DNA of 14,133 nt from Fidelibacterota bacterium (lineage in GTDB: Bacteria; Fidelibacterota; UBA2242; B5-G15): positions 1 to 14,133 of the forward strand of contig QNCQ01000018.1 in the NCBI GenBank assembly GCA_003645825.1, in the 5' to 3' direction. Below the pieces are notes generated by a model, which ran no database searches, was not told the DNA's origin, and worked only from the letters and a program-made list of their open reading frames with translations. The stretch's first letter is position 1; every line of letters begins with the position of its first letter. The translations under genes were made by a program, and so were the position numbers. Shown in pieces: positions 5,497 through 13,472 of this stretch.

Positions 5497-8400
5497 CCTT
5501 CAACCCATACGTTTTCACTGCCGTAAAGCTCTTTCAGATGCTTCAGCATGTTTCTATCAGGGCTAACTTTTACATTATGTGAGAGAATCACGATCTCCCC
5601 ATCTCCTGGTTCATTGAGATGGAGATATAATTCACAGTTTCCTCTGTAGCCTGTCAGATAACTATATAAGTTTTCAACCAGACCGCGGTCGATCTCCCGC
5701 TTGTTTAATCTCAGATGAACACTCTTTGTCTCTTCATCAATTAGTTTGTCTAGAGGCAGTACTCTTTCCGCTATAATTTTTGCATTGCCTTCACTCTGAA
5801 CACTTACCTTTCCGTGTATAAAAACCGGGTTATCATTTTCGATATAGTTTATATGATCGTTATAGACGCGGTTGAAAGCCATTACATCCACAGCTCCATT
5901 TATGCTTTCAAGGCTAAAAACTGCGTAGGGCTTTTTGTTTCTATCATAGTGGATTTTCAGGTTAGATATCAACCCTCCCAATTTTATATAGGGTTCTTTG
6001 AAATCCTCCAGAGGATCGGTGAAATCATAGTTGGAAAAATGTTCTATTTCTTCTCTGTAATTCAGGAGAGGATGTCCAGAGAGGTACATCCCCAGGAGCT
6101 CTTTTTCCAGTGCCCACTTTTTTCTATCAGGCCATGGTTCTGTATCAGGTAATTGAGGTTCTGAAAGTATTTTACTGTTACCAAATTCATCAAATCCGAA
6201 TAGACTTGCCTGCATATTATTTTTCTCTGCCTGAACTTTCTGTGCGTATTGTATGGCCAGATCAATGGCTTCATATTTTTGTGCTCTTGTTCCTTCCAGC
6301 GAATCCGTGGCTCCAGAAGCAACAAGACTTTCCAGCGTCTTCCGGTTCACAGTGCGGAGGTCCACGCAGGAAACAAAGTGGAAAAAGCTTTTGAACTTTC
6401 CGACTTTCTTTCGGGCTTCCACAATGCTTTTTGCTGCTTTTTCTCCGACATTTTTTATAGCGTGGAGTCCATACCTGATGGTTTTCCCATCGGTGGAGAA
6501 GTTAACCTCACTATAGTTGACATCCGGTGGGAGAATTTCAAGTCCCATATGTCTTGCTTCGTTGGACAGGACTGTGACCCTATTTGTTTTGTCCATTTCA
6601 CTGGATATATTGGAGGTCATAAACTCAGCAGGGTAATGGGCTTTCAAATACGCTATTTCGTAAGCAAGAACAGCATATGCTGTGCTATGGCTCTTGTTAA
6701 ATCCGTATTCAGCAAATCTTTCTATCAGATTGAATATCTCTCTGGCTGTTTTCGGCTCGATACCATTATCAACTGCTCCCTGGATGAAGTTATCCATGAG
6801 AGATTTCATGGTTTTTTTATCTTTCTTTCCCATTGCCCGTCTCATCAGATCAGCTTTAGCAAGAGAGAAACCGGCAATTTTGTGTGCTATCTGCATCACC
6901 TGTTCTTGATATACAATTATCCCGTAGGTCTCCTTCAGAATCGGTTCAAGGGATGGGTGGAGATATTCTATTTTAGATTTTCCATGTTTTCTTTTAATGA
7001 ATTCCTCGATCATTTGCATCGGACCGGGTCTATGAAGGGCGTTCATAGCTATAAGGTCTTGAATGCAGGTAGGCTTGAGTTTCATAAGATATTTTCGCAT
7101 TGATGCAGATTCAAATTGAAACACACCGATAGTTCTTCCTTCACCAAACAGTTGAAAGGTCTTTTCGTCCTTTTCGGGCAGATTGTTTATATCTACATGT
7201 ACACCTTTCTTCTTCAGAAGCTGAAGGGTATTTTCTATTACGGTCAGGTTTCTGAGTCCAAGAAAATCAACCTTGAGCAGCCCTATTTTATCTATGCATT
7301 TCATCTCGTATTGAGTTGTAATGTCGCCTGTAGAAGACTTATGAAGAGGCAGGTAGTCTGTAAGCTCACCGGGGGCAATTACCAGGCCAGCCGCATGAGT
7401 TGATGTGTGGCGGTTCATCCCTTCAAGAATAAGAGATATTTCGAAAAGTTTCCTGTGTGCTTCGTCGATCTCTGATGCTTTTTTTAACTCTGGGACATCT
7501 TCGATTGCTTGTGCCAGCTTTACCCCAGGCCCTTCCGGGATCATCTTAGCTATCCTGTCTACTTCTGCTAGGGGGATTCCGAGCACACGCCCTACATCTC
7601 TTATTACGGCTCTTGCTTTAAGAGTCCCAAAAGTGATTATATGGGTGACGCTTTTTTCTCCATATTTTTTCTTGATATAGTCAATGACTTCGCTGCGCCG
7701 TTCTTCGCAGAAATCTATGTCAATATCGGGCATTGATATTCTTTCAGGGTTCAAAAACCTTTCAAAGAGGAGGTTATATTTGAGGGGGTCTATATTTGTT
7801 ATGCCCAAGGAGTATGCCACCAGGCTCCCTGCTGCCGATCCTCGGCCCGGACCTACAGGGATGCCGTTGTCTTTGGCAAATTTCACAAAATCCTGGACGA
7901 TCAGAAAATAACCGGTGAAGCCCATATCTCTGATAGTTTTTAGCTCAAAATCAGCTCGCTCTTTGATTTCCGGAGTTATCTCAGGGTAACGTTCTTTTAA
8001 GCCTTTGTAGACAAGTTGTTTCAAATAGTCGTATTCGTTTAAACTATTGCTTCCTTCAGGAATTTTATATTCAGGAAGGTGAACCTTACCGATTTCTATT
8101 TCCAGGTTGCACTCGTCAGCGATCCTTAAAGTGTTTTCTATGACCTCCGGATCATTCGGAAATAATTGGAGCATTTCTTCCGGGGATTTGATGTAGTATT
8201 CATGAGGTTCATATTTTCGGCGATTGGGATCGGTGATTTCCTTGCCCATACCTATACAGAGGAGAGCATCGTGAGCTTCCCAGTGCTCTTTCAGGGTATA
8301 GTGGGTATCATTAGTGGCAACTCTGGGAATTCCCAGTTCCTTGGACAGCTGTTTCGAAAAGTCTATCCATATTTTTTCATCCTGAAGGAAGTGATTTTGA

Positions 8401-8924
8401 ACCTCGAGGTAGAATCTATCCGGAAAAATTTCCATATATTCGATAGCCGATTTCCTGGCCGCGTCGTAGTTGCCGCGTATGGTAAGCTCCTGTATTTCTC
8501 CTTTTACACAGGCGGAGAGAGCTATTAAACCTTCGCTATATTTCCTTAAAATCTCTTTGGTAACACAGGGCTTGTAGTAAAAACCTTCGAGGTAGCCGTA
8601 CGTTACGATCTTTATCAGATTTTTGTAACCTGTGAGATTTTTTGCAAGAAGGACGAGGTGATTATAATTGGGTCCCTTCGAAGAAGGCATCTGCCCTGGT
8701 TCGGGATCTTTTGTGACATATATTTCACATCCTATTATGGGTTTTATACCGTTCTCTTTGGCTGTTATGTAGAACTCTACAGTGCTGAACATGTTGCCGT
8801 GTTCGGTAATGGCAACGGCATTCATCCCGAGCTCTTTCACTCTTTCAATGATGGATTTGACTTTTTGGGCTCCATCCAGAAGGCTGTAATCGGAATGATT
8901 ATGAAGATGAACAAACTCGGGCAC
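5493..8924 (-). CDS. dnaE: DNA polymerase III alpha subunit
   Basis: The replicative polymerase, 1143 aa from the chosen start, a normal DnaE length with no intein or frameshift. In order: PHP domain (about 1-270), with FVHLHNHSDYSLLDG and TEHGN; palm and thumb, with PGRGSAAGSL, the catalytic pair in PDIDIDFCEERR (about D402/D404) and a third Asp in LLKVDFLGLRNL (about D553); fingers, with HRPGPMQMIEEF and YGFNKSHSTAYA; helix-hairpin-helix (IKNVGEKAAKSI); an OB fold near 960-1050; and a short C-terminal domain. GTG at 8924 is chosen because GGGGAG lies 9 nt before it and the protein then starts directly at the conserved PHP motif. A TTG at 8945 would add seven residues without a ribosome site. 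The gene begins 2 nt after the ubiA-like stop and overlaps dtd by 4 nt. Confidence 0.96.
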   Translation of the reverse strand: MPEFVHLHNHSDYSLLDGAQKVKSIIERVKELGMNAVAITEHGNMFSTVEFYITAKENGIKPIIGCEIYVTKDPEPGQMPSSKGPNYNHLVLLAKNLTGYKNLIKIVTYGYLEGFYYKPCVTKEILRKYSEGLIALSACVKGEIQELTIRGNYDAARKSAIEYMEIFPDRFYLEVQNHFLQDEKIWIDFSKQLSKELGIPRVATNDTHYTLKEHWEAHDALLCIGMGKEITDPNRRKYEPHEYYIKSPEEMLQLFPNDPEVIENTLRIADECNLEIEIGKVHLPEYKIPEGSNSLNEYDYLKQLVYKGLKERYPEITPEIKERADFELKTIRDMGFTGYFLIVQDFVKFAKDNGIPVGPGRGSAAGSLVAYSLGITNIDPLKYNLLFERFLNPERISMPDIDIDFCEERRSEVIDYIKKKYGEKSVTHIITFGTLKARAVIRDVGRVLGIPLAEVDRIAKMIPEGPGVKLAQAIEDVPELKKASEIDEAHRKLFEISLILEGMNRHTSTHAAGLVIAPGELTDYLPLHKSSTGDITTQYEMKCIDKIGLLKVDFLGLRNLTVIENTLQLLKKKGVHVDINNLPEKDEKTFQLFGEGRTIGVFQFESASMRKYLMKLKPTCIQDLIAMNALHRPGPMQMIEEFIKRKHGKSKIEYLHPSLEPILKETYGIIVYQEQVMQIAHKIAGFSLAKADLMRRAMGKKDKKTMKSLMDNFIQGAVDNGIEPKTAREIFNLIERFAEYGFNKSHSTAYAVLAYEIAYLKAHYPAEFMTSNISSEMDKTNRVTVLSNEARHMGLEILPPDVNYSEVNFSTDGKTIRYGLHAIKNVGEKAAKSIVEARKKVGKFKSFFHFVSCVDLRTVNRKTLESLVASGATDSLEGTRAQKYEAIDLAIQYAQKVQAEKNNMQASLFGFDEFGNSKILSEPQLPDTEPWPDRKKWALEKELLGMYLSGHPLLNYREEIEHFSNYDFTDPLEDFKEPYIKLGGLISNLKIHYDRNKKPYAVFSLESINGAVDVMAFNRVYNDHINYIENDNPVFIHGKVSVQSEGNAKIIAERVLPLDKLIDEETKSVHLRLNKREIDRGLVENLYSYLTGYRGNCELYLHLNEPGDGEIVILSHNVKVSPDRNMLKHLKELYGSENVWVEG

Positions 8925-8926
8925 TT

Positions 8927-9778
8927 TTAGAATCTCCCCAGGCAAATAGCCAGCAGACCAAAAAAGATGTCATATTTTAGTAAAGATGATAGTTTCCCAC
9001 AATTCTTTATTGATTGATCCCGATTGATGGAGATTATTGTGAATATTAGAACTGGAACCACAGTTATTCCGACTACAATTCCATAGAGAAATCCATATAC
9101 ACCAGTGAGAAATAGAGCAACTGCAATTACAATGAGAAGGACTGAGAGGAAAGAAACAAGTCTGGCTGCTTTTATTTGCCCAAAAGCTATAGGGAAAGTT
9201 TTCGCTCCGTGTTTTTCATCCCCCTTGATGTCCTGCATGTCCTTGATAATCTCCCTTATAAGAGTGAATAAAAAAGCAAGTGTAAAGGGTGCAAACCCTC
9301 TTTTTATATCTCCATACACTGCAGCAGAGAAAATGAATGAGAGTCCAAGGATAAGAGCCACTATCATATTCCCTACCAGTGCTGTACTTTTGAGAAAAAG
9401 GCTATATGTTATCAGACAAATTGTAGCTATGGTCAGTATTATTAGAATAGTCTGGCTCATCAACGGCATGGCAACTGCCCATCCTGACGTAAAAAAGACC
9501 ACCGTTAAGACCAAAGCCTCTTTGCGACTGATTTTACCCGATGGAATGGGCCTTTTAGGGCGGTTTATGGCATCTATCTTATAGTCGCAATAGTCATTGA
9601 AAGAGTTTCCAGCAGCAGTAAAAGCTCCTATTATGAATATGGCAAGTAGTATGTCACGGAAAGGGGGTAGTTTTTCCATGATGAACGCTGTTATGATAGC
9701 AGAAACGGCTCCCTGTAGCACGTTTAATGGTCTGATAAGAGTGAAATAACCTGATATTTTAGCCGTTAACCTTTGCAA
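8927..9778 (-). CDS. UbiA-family prenyltransferase resembling DGGGP synthase
   Basis: A 283-aa integral membrane protein with about eight to nine hydrophobic helices. Both Asp-rich motifs of the UbiA superfamily are present: NDYCDYKID (N61-D69, NDxxDxxxD) and DMQDIKGD (D180-D187, DxxDxxxD). They bind Mg2+ and the prenyl diphosphate. The opening FTLIRPLNVLQG, the segment NRPKRPIPSGKIS and GDEKHGAKTFPI are most like (S)-2,3-di-O-geranylgeranylglyceryl phosphate synthase, the second ether-bond enzyme of archaeal lipids. Other members act on quinones, hemes or sugars, so substrate is not proven. The start is a TTG at 9778 with GAGGG 4 nt upstream, overlapping the end of prmC by 20 nt. The partner GGGP synthase is not in the window. 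Family confidence is high, subfamily moderate. Confidence 0.85.
   Translation of the reverse strand: MQRLTAKISGYFTLIRPLNVLQGAVSAIITAFIMEKLPPFRDILLAIFIIGAFTAAGNSFNDYCDYKIDAINRPKRPIPSGKISRKEALVLTVVFFTSGWAVAMPLMSQTILIILTIATICLITYSLFLKSTALVGNMIVALILGLSFIFSAAVYGDIKRGFAPFTLAFLFTLIREIIKDMQDIKGDEKHGAKTFPIAFGQIKAARLVSFLSVLLIVIAVALFLTGVYGFLYGIVVGITVVPVLIFTIISINRDQSIKNCGKLSSLLKYDIFFGLLAICLGRF
8934..8939 (-). promoter_or_regulatory. Shine-Dalgarno that decides the dnaE start
   Basis: On the minus strand GGGGAG lies 9 nt before the GTG at 8924-8922 and inside the end of the ubiA-like gene. It favours the GTG start over the TTG at 8945, which has no such site upstream. Confidence 0.6.
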
Positions 9779-10643
9779 TTATCCCTCTTTTTTCTTTTGC
9801 ATAGTCAAATATGGGTTCAATCACTTCGAGGCCAGCTTCTTTAAAGATGTTTTCTATCGATTTGTACTGATAATCTCCTCCAATTTCAGTTATAATGTAC
9901 CCATCTGGCTTCAATAGCATTTTATAAACAGAGGCAATTTTACGGTAGAAGATAAGCTCATCATCTCCTGGAAATAATGCTATTTTTGGCTCATGCTCTT
10001 TTATCTCTATCGGTAACTTTTCATAGTGCACCGCACCTACGTAGGGTGGATTTGAAACCAGAATATCATAAGCTCCCAGATTGTTTAAATTATGTTTCAA
10101 AAAGTCCTTTACGTAGAATCTTATTTCCCTGTGCACTTTGTTTAGTCTGGCATTTTTTCTCGCCACATCAAGGATTTTTGATGATATATCAATGGCGACT
10201 ATAGATACGTTTTCGCAGTAGTTAGCAATGGACACCGCAATGTTGCCAGAGCCTGTCCCTACATCCAGTATTTCAAATGTCCTTTGGGGGTTTCCTTTTA
10301 TAATTTCGATCGTTTTTTCAACAATTACCTCTGTGTCAGAGCGGGGAATTAGCACTTCTCGGTTGACTAAGAATTTAAGCCCCATAAACTCTGTATGTCC
10401 AAGGATGTATTGTATCGGTTCCCCTCTGCTTCTTCTTATTACATACTCCCTCAGTTTTGATAACTCGGGACTGGTAAGAGGGCGGTCGAAATTCAGGTAG
10501 AGCCCTATTCTGGAAATTCCGAGCACCTCCTGAATCATCCACTCAGCTTCCAATCTTGGGGAGGCTATCCCCTTTTCCTTGAGGTACTTTTCTGATTTTT
10601 TTAGCACTTCTATTAGAGTGTAAATTTTCCTTTCAGCCATCAT
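9759..10643 (-). CDS. prmC: Peptide chain release factor N5-glutamine methyltransferase
   Basis: A 294-aa class I SAM-dependent methyltransferase that methylates the Gln of the GGQ motif in release factors. An N-terminal helical domain (about 1-90) holds the release factor and includes RRSRGEPIQYILG. The Rossmann domain follows with LDVGTGSGNI (126-135) for SAM binding and NPPY (198-201), which binds the target glutamine amide; HEPKIALFPGDD is also typical. Length is normal (about 280-290). It lies 51 nt downstream of prfA, its substrate, a very common arrangement. Two adjacent ATG codons occur at the start and the ribosome site is weak. The 3' end overlaps the ubiA-like gene by 20 nt. Confidence 0.95.
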   Translation of the reverse strand: MMAERKIYTLIEVLKKSEKYLKEKGIASPRLEAEWMIQEVLGISRIGLYLNFDRPLTSPELSKLREYVIRRSRGEPIQYILGHTEFMGLKFLVNREVLIPRSDTEVIVEKTIEIIKGNPQRTFEILDVGTGSGNIAVSIANYCENVSIVAIDISSKILDVARKNARLNKVHREIRFYVKDFLKHNLNNLGAYDILVSNPPYVGAVHYEKLPIEIKEHEPKIALFPGDDELIFYRKIASVYKMLLKPDGYIITEIGGDYQYKSIENIFKEAGLEVIEPIFDYAKEKRGIIAKVNG

Positions 10644-10694
10644 CAGGTGGCAATTTAATCAAATTGTGAAATTTATACCATTGTAAAGTTAGCT

Positions 10695-11771
10695 TCAGGC
10701 TGTGGTCTCTGTTTGCTGGATTTGCTCGTTGGTATATGCGACACGGAGGGCATCGATTAATTCGTCAAGATCTCCATCAAGTATCTCATTTAGTTTGTAC
10801 AGTGTGAGATTGATCCTGTGGTCTGTAACACGTCCTTGGGGAAAATTATATGTTCGGATTTTAACACTTCTATCGCCGGTGCTGATCATTGAACGCCTTT
10901 TTTCTGCAAGCTCCGCCTCCTTTTCTGCTTGCTTGAGAGATAAGAGCCTTGTTCTCAATATCTTCATGGCTTTCATTTTATTTCTATACTGTGATTTTTC
11001 ATCCTGGCACGTTACGACAATTCCTGTTGGTATGTGAGTGATTCTAATTGCAGTCTCCACTTTGTTTACATGCTGCCCTCCGTGTCCGCTTGCTCTGTAA
11101 GTGTCTATTCTTAAATCATTGGGATCAATTTCTATATCTATTTCCTCTGCCTCCGGTAGCACCGCTACTGAGGCAGCTGATGTATGAATTCTGCCGCTTG
11201 TTTCTGTTATAGGTACCCTCTGAACACGGTGGACACCGCTTTCAAACTTCATCGCCTCATAGACAGAGTCCCCTGACAGAGAGAATATTATTTCTTTGTA
11301 GCCTCCTATTCCAGTTTCATTGCTTGATAGAACTTCCAGTTTCCACCCCTTTTTTTCAGCGTATTTAGAATACATACGGAAAAGATCAGCAGCAAATATT
11401 GCGGCTTCTTCCCCGCCTGTCCCAGCTCTAATTTCCACAACAGCATTTTTGTCATCGTTCGGGTCCTTAGGAAGCAGCATGACTTTGAGCTCTTGCTGCA
11501 GCTGTTTTTCCTTTTCTTCCAGTTCTTCTATTTCCTCTTTCACAATTGCCCTTAGCTCTGGGTCACCTTCCTTTAGAATCTCTCTGTCTTCCCGAAGCTG
11601 CTCTAAAGTTTTAAGGTATTCTGCCCCTTTCTCCGCGATAGGTGCTAAATGTTTGTGCTCTTTAGCTACTTTTTTGTATTCACCAGGGTTAGAAACCACC
11701 TCCGGATCCGAAAGCTTTTTCGAAACCTCATTATATCGTTCGATGAGTTGTTTTACTCTTTCTTCAATCAT
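10695..11771 (-). CDS. prfA: Peptide chain release factor 1 (RF1)
   Basis: A 358-aa class I release factor that ends translation at UAA and UAG. The GGQ motif that triggers peptidyl-tRNA hydrolysis is at 231-233 (ASGHGGQHVNKVET). The stop-codon-reading loop has the RF1-type PxT (PIT, 187-189) rather than the SPF of RF2, so RF1 is assigned. The N-terminal helical hairpin (about 1-100) and the GTGGEEAAIFA block are typical, and no residues are missing. RF2-type readthrough or frameshift signals are absent. The ATG follows the yqhQ stop by a single base, indicating translational coupling. The gene is followed by prmC, whose product methylates the GGQ glutamine. Confidence 0.97.
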   Translation of the reverse strand: MIEERVKQLIERYNEVSKKLSDPEVVSNPGEYKKVAKEHKHLAPIAEKGAEYLKTLEQLREDREILKEGDPELRAIVKEEIEELEEKEKQLQQELKVMLLPKDPNDDKNAVVEIRAGTGGEEAAIFAADLFRMYSKYAEKKGWKLEVLSSNETGIGGYKEIIFSLSGDSVYEAMKFESGVHRVQRVPITETSGRIHTSAASVAVLPEAEEIDIEIDPNDLRIDTYRASGHGGQHVNKVETAIRITHIPTGIVVTCQDEKSQYRNKMKAMKILRTRLLSLKQAEKEAELAEKRRSMISTGDRSVKIRTYNFPQGRVTDHRINLTLYKLNEILDGDLDELIDALRVAYTNEQIQQTETTA

Positions 11772-11772
11772 G

Positions 11773-12717
11773 TTACTCTATCGCTTTTGCTGTAAACTTT
11801 TTCCCTCTGTATTTTTCATATTCACTTCCAAAAGCTTCCTTTAGTGCAACTATTGCGACCTCAAGTTGAGATCCATCAGGCTCTTTTGTGGTTATCCTTT
11901 GTAGGAGCAATCCCGGATAAATCAGGAATCTCACAGAAGGTCTGTTCTGATGCTTTGATGAGAATCTCAGGAATTCGTATGACAGACCGAGTACAACAGG
12001 AAGAAATACGAGATGGAAAACAATTCGATCTGTAAGAGTTATACCCCCTTTAACAAGGATTATCCCGGTGTCTATTAGAGCAAATGCTAGAATAGAGAGA
12101 ATAAGCACAATGAATATAAAGCTCGTGCCACATCGCGGGTGATGAGTGGAAAAGGCTTCAACATTCCCAGGTACTAATTCCAGCCCATTTTCGAAAGCAA
12201 AAACCACCTTATGTTCTGCCCCGTGGTACTGAAATACTCTTTTTATATCCGGGAGGGTAGATATAAGGAAGAGGTAACCGATGAAGAAAACGATTCTCAG
12301 GATGCCGGTTGACAGGTTAAAAAGGGCTGCATTCTCTTCAATATTAAAGATATAAGTGACAAGAAAAATAGGTAAATAGAAGAAAAAAGTGAACCCCAGT
12401 ATTGTAGCAAGGGCAAAGCTTAAAAACCCAGCCAGCTTGTCCTTAAGATTTTTCTCCTTTTTGTTGTTCGAATCAAGTATTTCTGCAGACCAGTGAAGGC
12501 CTTCAAGCCCTATTTTAAGAGACTCGAAGAGCGAAATTACTCCCCGGACAATGGGAAGGGAAAAGAATTTCTTTCGTTTTGTCAGGGTTATATATTCTTT
12601 TTTGGTAGTTTTGATCTTTCCATCGGGGGTTCTCACAGCAGTCGCATATGCAAAGGGCACCCGCATCAATACACCTTCCAGTACAGCCTGCCCTCCTACA
12701 AGTATTGATTCACTCAT
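11773..12717 (-). CDS. DUF1385 (YqhQ-like) membrane protein
   Basis: A 314-aa inner-membrane protein of the DUF1385 family. The N-terminus has the signature GGQAVLEGVLMR (8-19). The core carries QYHGAEHKVV (around 163-172) and HHPRCGTSF (192-200), whose His, Glu and Cys residues are conserved and look like a metal or catalytic site. About four membrane helices lie near 98-125, 137-155, 199-222 and 230-250. Its biochemical function is not established, although it is often encoded beside rpmE, prfA and prmC in bacteria, as here. GGAGGG lies 9 nt before the ATG, and a short inverted repeat overlaps this site. The stop is 1 nt from the prfA start. Confidence 0.88.
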   Translation of the reverse strand: MSESILVGGQAVLEGVLMRVPFAYATAVRTPDGKIKTTKKEYITLTKRKKFFSLPIVRGVISLFESLKIGLEGLHWSAEILDSNNKKEKNLKDKLAGFLSFALATILGFTFFFYLPIFLVTYIFNIEENAALFNLSTGILRIVFFIGYLFLISTLPDIKRVFQYHGAEHKVVFAFENGLELVPGNVEAFSTHHPRCGTSFIFIVLILSILAFALIDTGIILVKGGITLTDRIVFHLVFLPVVLGLSYEFLRFSSKHQNRPSVRFLIYPGLLLQRITTKEPDGSQLEVAIVALKEAFGSEYEKYRGKKFTAKAIE

Positions 12718-12726
12718 CTGTAGATT

Positions 12727-12750
12727 CCCTCCATTATAAATTAGTAATGG
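12727..12750 (-). promoter_or_regulatory. Shine-Dalgarno of yqhQ, next to a small hairpin
   Basis: On the minus strand CCATTA (12745-12750) and TAATGG (12731-12736) are perfect 6-bp arms around an 8-nt loop. The second arm shares two G with the GGAGGG ribosome site (12727-12732), so folding could partly hide it. It may also be the remnant stem between rpmE and yqhQ. Stability is low (AT-rich arms). Confidence 0.3.
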
Positions 12751-12775
12751 AACTGACCTTTATGTTGAGGTTTAG

Positions 12776-13006
12776 CTACCCTTTTTGAGTAGTCTCTTTG
12801 TTTTTGTTGTGAAGATTATACTTGCGAAGATACTTCTCAATTCTTCCGGCAGAGTCAACAAGCTTTTGTTTGCCGGTGAAGAAGGGATGGCACTTGGAAC
12901 ATATTTCGACCTTCATATCGCCTCTTGTTGACCTTGTCACAAAAGTGTTACCACAAGCACAAGTAACCTTACTTATTTTATATTCAGGGTGAATTCCTTT
13001 TTTCAT
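12776..13006 (-). CDS. rpmE: 50S ribosomal protein bL31, zinc-binding type
   Basis: A 76-aa ribosomal protein. MKKGIHPEYK is the classic opening. Four cysteines, C16 and C18 (CAC) plus C36 and C39 (CSKC), form the zinc ribbon of the C+ (RpmE1) type, as opposed to the zinc-free paralogue made under zinc starvation. HPFFTGKQKLVDSAGRIEKY is strongly conserved. The tail after residue 65 is a short charged extension. AAGGA lies a few bases before the ATG. It is the first gene of the long minus-strand run and has a candidate promoter just upstream. Confidence 0.97.
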   Translation of the reverse strand: MKKGIHPEYKISKVTCACGNTFVTRSTRGDMKVEICSKCHPFFTGKQKLVDSAGRIEKYLRKYNLHNKNKETTQKG

Positions 13007-13038
13007 TTTGTTCCTTTCTACTTTTTCAAAGCCGTTAA

Positions 13039-13067
13039 ATTTAAAGAATTTGCAGGAATAAAGTCAA
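13039..13067 (-). promoter_or_regulatory. Candidate sigma-70-type promoter for the rpmE operon
   Basis: On the minus strand TTGACT (13062-13067) is followed, after 17 nt, by TTAAAT (13039-13044). The -35 matches the consensus in five of six bases, the -10 in four. Transcription would start about 25 nt before the rpmE ATG and probably cover the genes down to the TPR protein, since no strong terminator was seen in between. Confidence 0.5.
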
Positions 13068-13158
13068 CTTTTATCGTTTCGGGGGCAATGCAATAGAATT
13101 CTGTTGAAATTAGCAAGCATAGAGGTATCTCTGTTTGCAAGCTTTCATGCCTTTTCAG

Positions 13159-13180
13159 AAATAAAATCATAATTTTATTT
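13159..13180. repeat. AT-only 9-bp inverted repeat
   Basis: AAATAAAAT, a 4-nt loop CATA, then ATTTTATTT. It lies between the rpmE promoter and the outer-membrane-like gene remnant. The arms are perfect but contain no G or C, so a terminator is unlikely. An operator or a leftover of AT-rich spacer are the alternatives. Confidence 0.3.
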
Positions 13181-13210
13181 ACCTGTTTTTCATCTATCCT
13201 GAATATCGCC

Positions 13211-13405
13211 TTAGAAATTCACGTAAATGCCGAAACCCGCCACATTAACGGCTCTCAATCTATGTCGATACTCAAATGGGAAATCATAACCGAAGTCGAG
13301 ATGCCAGAGATAGTATTGAAAGCTGGAACCAGGATGAATAAACTTGCCTGCCCTTGGGAGGCCTTTTTGATAGGGATTTATTCCCTGTGATTCTATCCCT
13401 TCGCT
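13211..13405 (-). pseudogene. Orphan C-terminus of an outer-membrane-type protein (probable gene remnant)
   Basis: The 64 codons before the TAA at 13213-13211 read like the natural end of a protein. The end is rich in aromatics and alternates hydrophobic and polar residues (WHLDFGYDFPFEYR, then GFGIYVNF), finishing in Phe, as many outer-membrane beta-barrels do. There is no ATG, GTG or TTG between the upstream terminator stem and this segment, except a TTG near the very end, so it cannot be made alone. The open frame continues upstream only through the terminator and out of frame into the 76-aa gene, which is not meaningful. The simplest reading is a remnant left after deletion or insertion. 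The family is not recognised, and a chance open frame remains possible. Confidence 0.4.
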
Positions 13406-13406
13406 A

Positions 13407-13440
13407 AAAGAAAAAGGACTCCGCTCTGATTGCGGAGTCC
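13407..13440 (-). terminator. Intrinsic terminator of the tandem-module small protein gene
   Basis: On the minus strand GGACTCCGC, a 7-nt loop and GCGGAGTCC form a perfect 9-bp GC-rich stem (13416-13440), followed by TTTTTCTTTT. It lies 32 nt after the stop of the 76-aa protein gene and isolates it from the rpmE operon. This is the clearest terminator in the window. Confidence 0.9.
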
Positions 13441-13472
13441 CATAGTTTTTACAAATCGGAGGGAAAGAATTG

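Noticed and set aside
6249..7103. A 284-codon open frame on the plus strand.
   Set aside because: It is antisense to the fully conserved dnaE coding sequence and resembles no protein; its openness follows from dnaE codon use.
8925..8945. TTG at 8945 as the start of dnaE.
   Set aside because: No ribosome site precedes it and it adds seven residues before the conserved PHP opening; GTG 8924 has GGGGAG at 9 nt.
9105..9584. A 159-codon open frame on the plus strand.
   Set aside because: It is antisense to the ubiA-like gene, whose motifs are clear.
13159..13180. The AT-only inverted repeat as a terminator.
   Set aside because: No G or C in the stem and no T-run; kept only as a repeat.
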